Source: Verrucomicrobiaceae bacterium E54
GTDB taxonomy: Bacteria > Verrucomicrobiota > Verrucomicrobiia > Verrucomicrobiales > Akkermansiaceae
NCBI GenBank assembly: GCA_022548915.1
Contig: JAKZES010000018.1
Span: 32,693 to 96,692 of the forward strand
Direction of reading: 5' to 3'
Length of the DNA stretch: 64,000 bases
Shown here: in pieces, positions 43,330 to 52,518 of the stretch
Numbering within the stretch: the stretch's first letter is position 1
Layout: each line of letters begins with the position of its first letter
Position numbers and translations under genes: made by a program
The notes under the pieces: generated by a model
Database searches by the model: none
Seen by the model: only the letters and a program-made list of their open reading frames with translations
Told to the model about the DNA's origin: nothing

Positions 43330-44669
43330 TGTCGGCGGGCGAAACCATCGTCGCGCTGGCAACGCCGGGCGGCACCGGGGCGGTCGGATTGATCCGGATC
43401 TCCGGGCCCGAAGCGGGCGGGGTGATCGGTCGGGCCAGCAACCGCCGCGGTGCGTTTCCCGATCGACGGGCGACGCTGGCGACGGTTCGCACGGCCGATG
43501 GCGCGGTGCTGGATCAGGTGCTGGTGACCCGCTTCGAGGCACCACGCAGCTACACCGGTGAGGAAGTCGTCGAGGTCTCGACCCACGGCGGCCGCCTGAT
43601 CGTCCGGCGGGTCTTGGAACGACTGCTGGAATGCGGTGCCCGCGCCGCCGATCCCGGGGAGTTCACCGAGCGGGCATTCCTGAACGGCAAGCTCGACCTG
43701 ACCCAGGCGGAGGCGGTGATGGACCTGATTTCCGCCCAGAGCGATCTGGCGCTGCGGGCCGCCCACGAGCAACTCGAGGGCGGCATCGGGCGCCGCACCG
43801 AGGCGCTCCGGCAGGAACTCATCGAAACGGTCGCGCAACTCGAAGCGTGGATCGATTTTCCCGAGGAGGACATCGACCCCGAAACCGGCGACGCGCTGGC
43901 GCAGCGGATGGCCGGAGTGGGTCGCTCGATCGATGGCCTGCTCGCCACGGCGGACCAGGGCCGGATCCTGCGGGAGGGATTGCGGACCGTGATCTGTGGC
44001 CGCCCGAACGCCGGCAAGTCGAGCCTGCTCAATGCCCTGCTCGGCCAGGACCGGGCGATCGTCAGCGAAACCGCCGGCACGACCCGCGACACCATCGAGG
44101 AAATGCTGGTGGTGGAGGGAGTGCCGCTGCGGGTGGTCGACACCGCCGGGCTGCATGCGGCCGGCGATTCGATCGAGGAAGAGGGCATCCGTCGAACCCT
44201 GGTCGAGGCGGCCCGGGCCGACCTGTTGCTGGTGGTGGCGGATGCGACCCTGCCGCCCGGGGAGGCCCTGCCGGAGGAGATGCCCGAGGCGCCCCGGCGG
44301 ATCACCATTCTGAACAAGGCGGATCTGCCCGAAGCACCGGGCTGGAACCTGCCCGACGCCCTGCGGGTGTCCTCGATCGACGGTTCCGGACTGGATGAAC
44401 TCCGCCACCGCATCCGCGAAATGGCGGATCTGGGCGAGGCGGACTGGGGCGAGCAGTCGGTTGCGATCAATGCCCGCCACCGCGACTGCCTGACCCGGGC
44501 CCGCGCGGCGCTCACGGCGGCCGGGAACTCGCTCCGCGAAGGCGACGATGCCGAGATCACGGCGCTGTCGCTGCGCGAGGCGCTTGATTTCCTCGGCGAG
44601 GTGGCGGGACGGGTCGACACCGAGGAAATTCTCGGCTCGATCTTCAGCCAGTTCTGCATCGGCAAATGA
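43329..44669 (+). CDS. mnmE: tRNA uridine-5-carboxymethylaminomethyl(34) synthesis GTPase MnmE
   Basis: 446 aa from ATG 43329. The N-terminal formyl-THF-binding domain starts TIVALATPGGTGAVGLIRISGP. The inserted G domain has G1 GRPNAGKSSLLN, G2 TAGTTRD, G3 DTAG and G4 NKAD. The C-terminus is FCIGK with the conserved Cys. With MnmG it installs the cmnm5 group at wobble U34. It overlaps the previous gene by TGATG and the sirtuin gene by ATGA. Confidence 0.96.
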   Translation: MSAGETIVALATPGGTGAVGLIRISGPEAGGVIGRASNRRGAFPDRRATLATVRTADGAVLDQVLVTRFEAPRSYTGEEVVEVSTHGGRLIVRRVLERLLECGARAADPGEFTERAFLNGKLDLTQAEAVMDLISAQSDLALRAAHEQLEGGIGRRTEALRQELIETVAQLEAWIDFPEEDIDPETGDALAQRMAGVGRSIDGLLATADQGRILREGLRTVICGRPNAGKSSLLNALLGQDRAIVSETAGTTRDTIEEMLVVEGVPLRVVDTAGLHAAGDSIEEEGIRRTLVEAARADLLLVVADATLPPGEALPEEMPEAPRRITILNKADLPEAPGWNLPDALRVSSIDGSGLDELRHRIREMADLGEADWGEQSVAINARHRDCLTRARAALTAAGNSLREGDDAEITALSLREALDFLGEVAGRVDTEEILGSIFSQFCIGK

Positions 44670-45361
44670 GGGGGGTCGTTCTGACAGGTGCGGGCATCTC
44701 CGCCGAGTCCGGCGTGCCGGTCTTCCGTGGCGACGACGGGCTTTGGGAAGGCCACCGGGTGGAGGATGTCGCCACGCCCGGGGGCTTCGGGCGCGACGCC
44801 GAGAAGGTGCACCGTTTCTACAACGCGCGTCGGCGCCGGTTGCTCGAGGTCGAGCCGAACGGGGCCCACCGCGCCCTGGCCCGGCTGGCGCGCGAATGGC
44901 CCGGCGAGCTGACGCTCGTCACGCAGAACATCGACGACCTCCACGAGCGCGCCGGCTCGCCGGAGGTGCTGCACATGCACGGAGAGTTGCTCAAGAGCCG
45001 CTGTTGCCTCTGCGGCGCGGTGGCCGCCTGCACCGGGGATCTTTCCCGTGCCAGCCTGTGCGGCGTCTGTGATGGCATCGACTGCCTGCGACCGCACGTC
45101 GTCTGGTTCGGCGAGATGCCCTTTCACCTCGGGGAAATCGAGCGCGCGATGCAGCGTGCCGACTGGTTTGTCTCGATCGGAACCTCCGGTCGCGTTTATC
45201 CGGCGGCGGGCTTCGTGCTGGCGGCCGCAGAGGCCGGGGCACGGACCATCGAGCTCAATCTCGACCCGGGCGAAATGTCCTCGGCCTTCGACGAGTCACG
45301 GCTCGGTCCCGCCAGCGAGCTGGTTCCGGCATGGGTCGACGAGATCCTCGCCGGCGGCTGA
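44666..45361 (+). CDS. cobB: NAD-dependent protein deacylase (sirtuin, class III type)
   Basis: 231 aa. NAD-binding GAGISAESGVPVFRG, TQNIDDLHE, catalytic His105 (HMHGEL), zinc-ribbon Cys (SRCCLCG; LCGVC). Tyr52 and Arg55 in FYNARRR are the residues that let class III sirtuins (SIRT5, E. coli CobB) accept succinyl-lysine. It is therefore predicted to remove both acetyl and succinyl groups. It overlaps mnmE by 4 nt, suggesting co-expression. Confidence 0.93.
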   Translation: MRGVVLTGAGISAESGVPVFRGDDGLWEGHRVEDVATPGGFGRDAEKVHRFYNARRRRLLEVEPNGAHRALARLAREWPGELTLVTQNIDDLHERAGSPEVLHMHGELLKSRCCLCGAVAACTGDLSRASLCGVCDGIDCLRPHVVWFGEMPFHLGEIERAMQRADWFVSIGTSGRVYPAAGFVLAAAEAGARTIELNLDPGEMSSAFDESRLGPASELVPAWVDEILAGG

Positions 45362-45394
45362 CCCGGGGCAAAGATCCGACCGCCCGGCGGCGTT

Positions 45395-48127
45395 ATGATG
45401 GACGTGGACGAGGACAATGAGACCATAGCCGGTGATTCCGGATTTGCTTTTCGGCGGAATCTCGGGACGCTTGTCAGCGTGATCCGCCTCGTTGCCACCT
45501 TTGGTTTGGTCTTTGCGATTGCCCACCCGGCCCGCGGAGACCAGGAGGAGCGCGCCCGGGAAGTGTCGGTCGAGCAACTGATCCTCGATCTCGGTGACGA
45601 GCGATTTCCCGTCAGGATCAACGCCAGCCATGAACTGTGGCTGCGCGGCGAGGAGGCCGGGGAAGTGCTCCGCAGGGCCGCGGCGAGCGATGATCCCGAG
45701 GTGGCGATCCGCGCCAGAGAAGTCCTCCGCAAGATCGAGCTGGGAATCCTGCCGGACAGCCCTCCCGAGGTGGTCCGGCTGGTCGTGGCCTACGACAAGG
45801 CGTCGCCGGATGAACGCGTGCGGATCATCCGCAGTCTCAAGCAGCTCGGTGCCTGGCGCCAGGTGCTGAAGATCCACGAACTCGAAAAGGATCCGGCAAC
45901 CCTGGTGCAGATCGCACCGGAGATCAAAGGCGTCTCGGTGGCGGCGGCGCGCGAGCTTCTCGCGGAGGAGGAGCCGGACCTCGACGAGGCGCGACGCTTT
46001 CTCGAAATGGGCCGACCCGAACCCGCTCAGCTCCTTTCGCTCGCTGACTTTCACCGGATGAATGGCACGCTGGAATCGGAGCTGGAGAAAGCCGCCTCCC
46101 TGCAGGGCGAGGCCGGGCATCTCTGGCGCTACGCGCTTCATGCGGCGGCCGGGAATTTTCTGGATGCTGCCCGCGAGGCCGAGGCCATCGACATGACCCT
46201 CACCGCGGCGCGCCTGCACCTGCTGGCCGGCGACCCGATTCCGTGGCTCCGGCACGCGCCCGTGCCGCACGGCGAAATTCCTCCGGCCGCGATCGATGCC
46301 TACCGGAAAGCCGTGGAAAGACTCTGGTCGGGCCGCCTGCCCTCGGAGCGCTTCGCCCGCGTGCTCGCCGATGGCGTGAAGCACGATCTCGACGACGAGA
46401 GCTGGCATTCCCTCACGGTGCTCTACGCCCTCGGCCTCAATGACGAAGCCGACCCGCTGTTCGCCCGGCTCTCGCCGGTGATGGCCTATTACCATTTCGA
46501 TTCGACCGAGCGCATCGACATGGCCCTGAAGGCGCTCGGTCTCGATCCGCGCAATCCGGACTTCGGAGCGGCGATCGATGCGGATTTCCGGGCCTTTCTC
46601 AAGGACCCCGACAACTCCGAGGTCGAGCAGGAGCGTCTCTTCGCCCTGGCGGGCTTCCTGGAGTCCCGCGGCCTCAAGAAGGTGCTGCTTGATCACTACG
46701 TCGGCCCGCTCGAACAGCTGGGCCGCAAGGATGAGGAGATCTTCATCGAGGCACTCGGAGAGCTGTTCTCCGCCTACACCCGCTTCCCGGTGGCGACGCC
46801 CGTGTTCCCCGCCGTGGTGGGTTTTGCCGGCGAAGACGACGGGAGGTGGCGCACGGCGCTTTCGACTCTGTTTGGCGACGCCGATGTGACCCATGCCGTG
46901 TGGGAAAGTCTCGACGAATTCCAGCCGGATCTCTCCCCGGGTCACCGGCTTGAATTGCTGGCCTCGCTGCTCGGCCGGGTGCCGGGCCGGGCGCAGCTGG
47001 CGGCGGATTGGTGGGCATGGATGGAAAAGAAGGCCGCCGGGGCGAAGGAACTCGATCAGAAGGCCGCCTACGGCACGATGCTCGTTCTCGCGGTGATGAA
47101 CACCGACGCGGAGCGGTTTCTCAAGCTCACCGCAAGCGTCCGGGAGGCCGGCCTGCAGCTCTCCGACGTGGAAGGGGACTACCAGTTCGGTGGGTTTGAA
47201 ATCATGTGCCTCGCCGCCGTCGATCGCTGGGACGAGGTCGCCGGGCATTGGGCCCGGCGGGCGCAGGCCCTGCCGGGTGATCCGGTGACCCAGGCTTACC
47301 TCGCCGGATCCCTGCGGCGCGCCGGCAAGCCGGACGAAGCGGCGAAGGCCGATCTCAAGGTGGACCGGCTCGCCCTCGGCGACACCAATGCCATGCGCCG
47401 GATCGGCCAGGCCTATGCCAGCGCGGGTGAATTCGACCGTGCCAAGGAATGGTGGCTGCGTGCCGCGGCGGAGGCCGTCGACGAGGACGGCGAGTTCCAC
47501 TACGCCGCCCTGTTGCTCTACGAAGAAGCCAAGTTCGGCGGCGATTGGAAACTGGCCGCCTCGCTGGGTGAGTTGTATCTGCTCCAGCAGGTGATGATGG
47601 GCGACACCCACGACACGCCGCTTCCGGTCGTGCGTGGCCGCATCGAGGTCGAGACCGCCCGTGCTCTGGCCCGCCTGGATGAGGACCGGGAGCGTTCCAT
47701 CGAGACCCTGCGCCGCTGCCATGGCATGGCCCTCAGTGATGGTTCGATGGCCGACTACTTCTTCCCCGCAATGCGTGCCGTGGGCCTGACCAAGCTCCAC
47801 GACGAGTGGTTCGAGCACACCTGGAAGGCCTACAAGCGGGTCCTCGAACGATTCCCCGACAGTCACAACACGATGAACACCGCCGCCTGGACCGCGTCGC
47901 GTGCCAATCGCCGCCTCGACGAGGCCGAGGTACTGGTCACGCGTGCCCTCGAATTGCTGCCACGGCAGGCCGCTTATCTCGACACGCTCGCTGAAGTCTG
48001 GTTTGCCCGCGGCAATCGCGAGAAGGCGATCGAGTGGTCCGACAGGGCCATGCTTCGCGAACCGGCCGACGATGGCCTCCTGCGTCAGCACGATCGATTT
48101 GTCAGCGGCCCGTTCCCGCTGAAGTGA
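45395..48127 (+). CDS. Very long secreted HEAT/TPR-like repeat protein
   Basis: 910 aa; MMDV start at 45395, ATG 45398 also possible. A hydrophobic N-terminal segment (LGTLVSVIRLVATFGLVFAIAHPARG) acts as a signal or anchor. HEAT-like units follow (ILDLGDERFPVRINASHELWLRG; DPEVAIRAREVLRKIELG), then TPR-like helices to the C-terminus (RRLDEAEVLVTRALELLPRQAAYLDTLAEVWFARGNREKAIEWSDRAM). The start resembles the HEAT-like N-terminus of the PDZ protein at 22348. Probably a periplasmic scaffold; function unknown. Confidence 0.8.
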   Translation: MMDVDEDNETIAGDSGFAFRRNLGTLVSVIRLVATFGLVFAIAHPARGDQEERAREVSVEQLILDLGDERFPVRINASHELWLRGEEAGEVLRRAAASDDPEVAIRAREVLRKIELGILPDSPPEVVRLVVAYDKASPDERVRIIRSLKQLGAWRQVLKIHELEKDPATLVQIAPEIKGVSVAAARELLAEEEPDLDEARRFLEMGRPEPAQLLSLADFHRMNGTLESELEKAASLQGEAGHLWRYALHAAAGNFLDAAREAEAIDMTLTAARLHLLAGDPIPWLRHAPVPHGEIPPAAIDAYRKAVERLWSGRLPSERFARVLADGVKHDLDDESWHSLTVLYALGLNDEADPLFARLSPVMAYYHFDSTERIDMALKALGLDPRNPDFGAAIDADFRAFLKDPDNSEVEQERLFALAGFLESRGLKKVLLDHYVGPLEQLGRKDEEIFIEALGELFSAYTRFPVATPVFPAVVGFAGEDDGRWRTALSTLFGDADVTHAVWESLDEFQPDLSPGHRLELLASLLGRVPGRAQLAADWWAWMEKKAAGAKELDQKAAYGTMLVLAVMNTDAERFLKLTASVREAGLQLSDVEGDYQFGGFEIMCLAAVDRWDEVAGHWARRAQALPGDPVTQAYLAGSLRRAGKPDEAAKADLKVDRLALGDTNAMRRIGQAYASAGEFDRAKEWWLRAAAEAVDEDGEFHYAALLLYEEAKFGGDWKLAASLGELYLLQQVMMGDTHDTPLPVVRGRIEVETARALARLDEDRERSIETLRRCHGMALSDGSMADYFFPAMRAVGLTKLHDEWFEHTWKAYKRVLERFPDSHNTMNTAAWTASRANRRLDEAEVLVTRALELLPRQAAYLDTLAEVWFARGNREKAIEWSDRAMLREPADDGLLRQHDRFVSGPFPLK

Positions 48128-48203
48128 TCGGCGAAAAAGCGAGAACGTTCCTTGAATTCTGTCCGGCGAGCGCTTTCGCTTCGGGCGTGCCTGTAAAATT
48201 CCC

Positions 48204-48293
48204 GGAGAGGTGGCAGAGTGGTCGAATGCGCCAGTCTTGAAAACTGGAGAGCTCGTAAGGGTTCCGTGGGTTCGAATCCCACCCTCTCCGCCA
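48204..48293 (+). tRNA. tRNA-Ser (anticodon TGA), prophage integration site
   Basis: 90 nt with encoded CCA: acceptor GGAGAGG/CCTCTCC, D arm TGGCAGAGTGGTCGAATGCG, anticodon stem-loop CCAGT-CTTGAAA-ACTGG, a long variable arm as in serine tRNAs, and T arm GTGGGTTCGAATCCCAC. The integrase gene starts 118 nt further on, the usual layout of tRNA-targeted prophages. Confidence 0.95.
48270..48293 (+). other. Candidate attL core in tRNA-Ser 3' end
   Basis: The T-arm/acceptor 3' part of tRNA-Ser is the likely crossover sequence, because integrases of this type recombine within tRNA 3' ends and restore the gene. A second copy (attR) is expected at the far end of the prophage outside the window; none was seen inside it. 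Confidence 0.45.
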
Positions 48294-48410
48294 TCAGTCG
48301 ATGGCACTTCCTCAAGTGCCTCACCATCAAGGGAATCGGATGCTTCCGAGAAACCTGCCACGGATTCTCCAGCACGAAATCCAGCACACTTGACACGAAA
48401 GCCGGGTCGT

Positions 48411-49700
48411 ATGGCCCGGAAACGCAAGCGCCGCAGCGGCGTCGTGGAGATCGGAACAGGTCCCGCGAGAGTCAAGATCTACACCGTCAATCGGAAGGAC
48501 GGCTACCCGATGTTCTCGCTCTACTGGCGCGAGGACGGGCGGCGGCGGACCCGGCACCTCGCCTGCATGGACGAGGCCAGGTTGATCGCCCAGCAGGTCA
48601 GCGTCCGGTTGGAGAACGGATTCGCCACCGGAACCGAGGCGACCAAGCGGAACCTGGAACTGCTCCGCCACTGCGAGAAGGTCGCCGCCGGCTTCGGGGT
48701 CAGCCTGACCGCCGCGATGGACGAATGGGCGAGCGCCCGCAAGACAGCCGGGGATGAGATCCCGCTCTCGGATGCCGTCCGGTTCTACGCCGCCAACCGG
48801 TCGATCCTGACCGCCGTGAAGACGGTCGAGGAGGTGGCCGACGAGTTCGTCGAGTCGCGCCGGGTCAGCGGGGTGAGCGACGTCTACGTCCGGACCTGCA
48901 CGCTCAACCTCAAGCGGTTCAACAAGTGCGTGAGCGGGAACATCGACGAGGTCACCGCCGCCGACATCAACCGGTTCCTCACCGGGCTGGACGGACTCGG
49001 GCCGGTGAGCCGGAACGCGATCCGCAGGAACATCGTGACCATGTTCCGCTTCGCCAAGAAGCAGGGATACCTCCACCCCGACCGGAAGACGGCCGCCGAG
49101 CAGAGCGAGTCGTTCAAGGTGCCGGACAAGGAGATCACGATCTTCACGCCCGAGGAGATGGAGAAGATCCTCCTGGCGGCCCACGCCCGCATTCTCCCGC
49201 TGATCGCCATCGGTGGATTCGCCGGCATCCGGACCGCCGAGATCTGCAAGCTCGACTGGGAGGACATCAAGTGGGACCGCGGCCACATCGAGATCGCCGG
49301 CCGCAAGGCGAAGACGGCAGCCAGGCGGCTGGTTCCGCTCAGCGAGAACCTGAAGGCGTGGCTGGCACCATGGCGGGAGGAGTCTGGGCCGATCATCACG
49401 ATGGCCGACCCGTCCGGGGCGATGAGCGACACCGCCGTGAAGGCCGGAATCCCCGGCGGATGGCGTCAGAATGCCCTCAGACACTCGTTCATCAGCTACC
49501 GGGTGGCAGAGACCGGGGACGTTGCCCGGACCTCTCTGGAGGCCGGCAACTCGCCGAAGCAGGTCTTCCGCCACTACCGGGAGGTCGTGGACGAAGCCGC
49601 TGCCACGGCGTGGTTCTCGATCACTCCTCCCGAGGGCTGGGAGCCGAGCGGGCTCAAGTGGAGCATCCGCGAGCGGCTCCGGAGGAATCTACCGACGTAA
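48411..49700 (+). CDS. int: Tyrosine-type site-specific integrase
   Basis: 429 aa from ATG 48411; the frame is open further back through the tRNA, which is not plausible coding. The N-terminal arm is basic (MARKRKRR), the core-binding SAM-like domain lies around 120-215, and the catalytic domain follows. Arg274 (AGIRTAEIC), the box II segment NALRHSFISYR with Arg357 (the usual first His is Asn354), and a Tyr in QVFRHYREV are recognisable. It catalyses integration and excision at the adjacent tRNA-Ser. Confidence 0.92.
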   Translation: MARKRKRRSGVVEIGTGPARVKIYTVNRKDGYPMFSLYWREDGRRRTRHLACMDEARLIAQQVSVRLENGFATGTEATKRNLELLRHCEKVAAGFGVSLTAAMDEWASARKTAGDEIPLSDAVRFYAANRSILTAVKTVEEVADEFVESRRVSGVSDVYVRTCTLNLKRFNKCVSGNIDEVTAADINRFLTGLDGLGPVSRNAIRRNIVTMFRFAKKQGYLHPDRKTAAEQSESFKVPDKEITIFTPEEMEKILLAAHARILPLIAIGGFAGIRTAEICKLDWEDIKWDRGHIEIAGRKAKTAARRLVPLSENLKAWLAPWREESGPIITMADPSGAMSDTAVKAGIPGGWRQNALRHSFISYRVAETGDVARTSLEAGNSPKQVFRHYREVVDEAAATAWFSITPPEGWEPSGLKWSIRERLRRNLPT

Positions 49701-49736
49701 GTAGATTCGGTGCGTTGACACGCGCAACGGTGCGTC

Positions 49737-49940
49737 ATGAACACGATCGAGCCGACCCTGATCAAGAAGAAGGAACTCTCCAAGCGGCTGTCCGTCAGCA
49801 CCCGGACCATCGACAACTGGGTGGCGAAGCGGACCATCCCGTTCATCCGGGTCGGGCCGCGGTTCTACCTCTACGACTTCGAGGCGGTCATGGCCGCGAT
49901 CAGGAAGCACTACGAGGTGGAGCCGGTCGCCCGGTCCTGA
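49737..49940 (+). CDS. Excisionase-like helix-turn-helix DNA-binding protein
   Basis: 67 aa. LIKKKELSKRLSVSTRTIDNWVAKRTIPFIRVGPRFYLYDFEAV is the HTH_17/MerR-like excisionase fold. It is 36 nt after the integrase and followed by a terminator. GTTGAC at 49714-49719 lies 17 nt before the ATG. It probably directs excision. Confidence 0.85.
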   Translation: MNTIEPTLIKKKELSKRLSVSTRTIDNWVAKRTIPFIRVGPRFYLYDFEAVMAAIRKHYEVEPVARS

Positions 49941-49954
49941 CCGGCCAAACGCAG

Positions 49955-49990
49955 AAATCCCCGGACGGCGGCAACCATCCGGGGATTTTC
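49955..49990. terminator. Bidirectional-type terminator after the excisionase gene
   Basis: AAATCCCCGGA (49955-49965) and TCCGGGGATTT (49978-49988) form a perfect 11-bp stem with 12-nt loop followed by TC. A-rich on the left and T-rich on the right, it can stop transcription from both sides (excisionase and the leftward gene at 50014). Confidence 0.88.
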
Positions 49991-50013
49991 TTGCGGGCCC
50001 GCAGTCCCCCCGA

Positions 50014-50205
50014 CTACGAGCGGAAGCTCTGGTTCACCTTCCCGTCGTCGGCCAGGTCGCCGATGCGGTTCACAGTGTCCTTCAGGATCGAAGCGGCGGC
50101 GAAGATGACCGCCCCGACCGCCGGTTCGACGAACGGGATGGCGTTCAGGGCGGCAACAAAGCCGGCCAGCTTGCCGACGTAGCTCAGAATCTTGAGTGCT
50201 TTCAC
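50014..50205 (-). CDS. Small prophage membrane protein
   Basis: 63 aa from GTG 50205 (ATG 50268 would add 21 residues). LKILSYVGKLAGFVAALNAIPFVEPAVGAVIFAAASIL is strongly hydrophobic, probably two short membrane helices; the end is polar (VNRIGDLADDGKVNQSFRS). GTTGAC lies 15 nt before the GTG, which favours this start. Function unknown; a lysis or superinfection role is possible. Confidence 0.6.
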   Translation of the reverse strand: MKALKILSYVGKLAGFVAALNAIPFVEPAVGAVIFAAASILKDTVNRIGDLADDGKVNQSFRS

Positions 50206-50462
50206 GCCTACGCTCGGCGTGTCAACGGCAGGTCTTGCTTGGGCAGTGGACCCAAGGCGATTGACCACACGGACGAACTATCAGCCGAGAACTCTCTGGG
50301 CCGATGAATTGACGCCACGGAACTGATTGACTACGCTCGGCCCGGGTAAGAGGGTGGATTCCTCCATGGTGGGGTCGATACTCTGGGGGAGCGGCTTGGC
50401 GCGGGCCTCAATCCCCGTCGTTTCAATGCCACTTCCGGCCCGCCCCACAGATTGATCAGGTC

Positions 50463-52502
50463 ATGAGCGATCCTCCCAGCCCACACTCCTCTACCGCGAA
50501 CTCCACAACGTCCGTCGCGAACACCCTCTCCCTGATCTGCTGCTGCCTCGGCTGGCTTGGGGTTCTCCAGTGCTTCGCGGTCGCACCCCTCCAAGCAGCC
50601 AGTCATTCGGCCGTGAGTGGCGACGTCGCCGTCGACACACGCAGTCGGGCCCTGGAGTACGAGAGCCTGCCGACAGCCGACCTCTCCTTCACTCCCCCGC
50701 AGGAACCAACCGTAGAGGCGACCCGGAAGGTCGGGGATGTGTTCGAGATCGACATCGGCCTTCCCACGGCGGGTGAAAGGGTTTCGGTCTATTCCAACGA
50801 CGATTTGTCGACGGACAACTGGCAGCTCGTCGATTCGCTCTTCACCAACAGTCCGAGAATGCGGCTCTACCTGGACACCGAGGGCAGGGCCAAGAAGTTC
50901 TACCGCATCGTTCCGGAATTTTCGTTCGAGCCGGGGGAGGTCGGATTTGTCGATGAGGAATGCGACCTATCCACGCTCACGAACACCGACTCCGACAACT
51001 ACTACCTTCGGCAAAACAACGACCACGAAAATCTCGACATCTACTACAACGTCCCCGCCAGGTTGGCCGGACTTCTGGATTTCGTGCGCTTCCGCGTTTT
51101 CAAAGGAGACACCGGCGAGGGAGTTCCCGTCGGCTTCGCAGGCACCAGCAGCTTCACGAGTTTCCAGGGAGTAGGCAACGGTCTGCACGAAACCTTCAGT
51201 GTGCCCCTCCCTGATCTCGATTCCGACCCCGGTTTTTTTGTGGTTCGAATGGAAGTCGTAGTGAACGGTGTGGTGGTCTGGCAGTCCCCGATCGAGGATG
51301 CAGATAGCAACCCCGCCAATGGCTGGCAGTGTCCCCAGGAGTGTCTCGCTGTCTGGGATCCGATCTGGCGGCACCGGCCTCGGCTTCATTTGGGAAGACC
51401 AAGTCTGATTGAAGACCCCTATGGCTTCGAAAGCGGCGGCGGGGTTCGTCATCCCATCAGCCCTCTAGCGTTCCTTCTCCGGGCCGAACTTTGGAGAAAG
51501 TTTCCAAAAAACGGCGGGCTTCTGGAAGATCAACTAGAACTGGAAGATCCATCCTTTCTAGATCTATCGAATCCCGCCTTCAACACAATTAATCACTACC
51601 TCGATGTCGGGAGTGCCGGCTCGGGTGGTTCCGTAGATGAGTCCGGCATCCCAAGTAGTGCGGAGGCCGTGATCATGCACACGGCTTCGGATCATCAGTT
51701 TTCAGAGGGAGCTACGCAGACGGGTGAGCGGCGAGACACGGCAAATGAAGAGTATCTGTTTGCCCAGTACTGGCTGTTCTACGATTATAGCAACAGTTCA
51801 GTTGACTTGCCCTTGACCGGAATCCCTCATCACGAGGGCGATCTGGAGTATGCCCAAGTCTGTTTGAGGAAGTGGAATCCAGCCAGTAGGAGTTCAAAGG
51901 CCGAGTGGATGACTCCCTATTCTGCAACCGCCTCACAGCATTACTACGGGCAGACATTGGCTTGGGATAGTGAAGATGGCAGTTTGCCCCCCAACCCTCA
52001 AGAGATTGATCATGTGCCTCATGATGGGAATGGGCGACCCTTCATCTATGTGGCGGACGGCACCCATGCAACGTACTTTGCCCCAGGTGGACCAGAGCCT
52101 GCATACCACTTGGCGACGGATTTAGTGAACGACGAACTCCCGCCCTATCTAGGGACCCAGATTCAGTATAAGAATCCTTGGGACGGACTCGGCTACATAG
52201 GGCCTGTCGAGCGCACTTCCCGCCCCTACGAGAGAAGCTACCAACTCCAACCGATGCCTGAATGGTTTGAAAAGTGGCAGGGACGTTGGGGTCGGAGAGA
52301 GTCATCTGTAGGCGATCCTTTCGATCCTTTTGAACGAGATGGGCCCCATGGTCCGCCTCATCGCAATGCGTATCAAGCGCCTCCGAGTTCTGGCGCAGAA
52401 CCCATTCCGGTCAATCTTCGCGAGGAGCCGGTGCGCTTCCATAACTTCTCCTTGAGAAGTGTCGACGGAGTCCTTGACGACCTCTACATCCCTGAAAACT
52501 AG
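50463..52502 (+). CDS. Secreted Vps62-like domain protein (prophage cargo)
   Basis: 679 aa. N-terminal hydrophobic signal (LSLICCCLGWLGVLQCFAVAPLQA). The C-terminal half has EYLFAQYWLFYDYSN, HHEGDLEYAQVCLRKWNP and GRPFIYVADGTHATYFAPGG. These resemble the Vps62/DUF946 domain, whose usual motifs are HEGDWE and SHA. The middle (about 90-300) is beta-rich. Base composition is lower in GC than neighbouring tail genes, and the gene reads against them. Role unknown; I see no catalytic site I can name. Likely a lysogenic-conversion gene. Confidence 0.72.
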   Translation: MSDPPSPHSSTANSTTSVANTLSLICCCLGWLGVLQCFAVAPLQAASHSAVSGDVAVDTRSRALEYESLPTADLSFTPPQEPTVEATRKVGDVFEIDIGLPTAGERVSVYSNDDLSTDNWQLVDSLFTNSPRMRLYLDTEGRAKKFYRIVPEFSFEPGEVGFVDEECDLSTLTNTDSDNYYLRQNNDHENLDIYYNVPARLAGLLDFVRFRVFKGDTGEGVPVGFAGTSSFTSFQGVGNGLHETFSVPLPDLDSDPGFFVVRMEVVVNGVVVWQSPIEDADSNPANGWQCPQECLAVWDPIWRHRPRLHLGRPSLIEDPYGFESGGGVRHPISPLAFLLRAELWRKFPKNGGLLEDQLELEDPSFLDLSNPAFNTINHYLDVGSAGSGGSVDESGIPSSAEAVIMHTASDHQFSEGATQTGERRDTANEEYLFAQYWLFYDYSNSSVDLPLTGIPHHEGDLEYAQVCLRKWNPASRSSKAEWMTPYSATASQHYYGQTLAWDSEDGSLPPNPQEIDHVPHDGNGRPFIYVADGTHATYFAPGGPEPAYHLATDLVNDELPPYLGTQIQYKNPWDGLGYIGPVERTSRPYERSYQLQPMPEWFEKWQGRWGRRESSVGDPFDPFERDGPHGPPHRNAYQAPPSSGAEPIPVNLREEPVRFHNFSLRSVDGVLDDLYIPEN

Positions 52503-52518
52503 ACGCCCCCTGATCGTA

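Noticed and set aside
48210..48410. Upstream extension of the integrase frame
   Set aside because: It would read through tRNA-Ser and the attachment region. ATG 48411 with a basic N-terminus is the natural start.
45296..48475. Minus-strand open frame of 1059 codons
   Set aside because: It is antisense to the sirtuin and the HEAT/TPR-like gene, runs through tRNA-Ser, and has no domain, signal peptide or sensible composition. It is a by-product of high GC.
50420..50427. GTTTCAAT, reminiscent of the end of some CRISPR repeats
   Set aside because: Only one copy, no spacer periodicity and no cas genes nearby.
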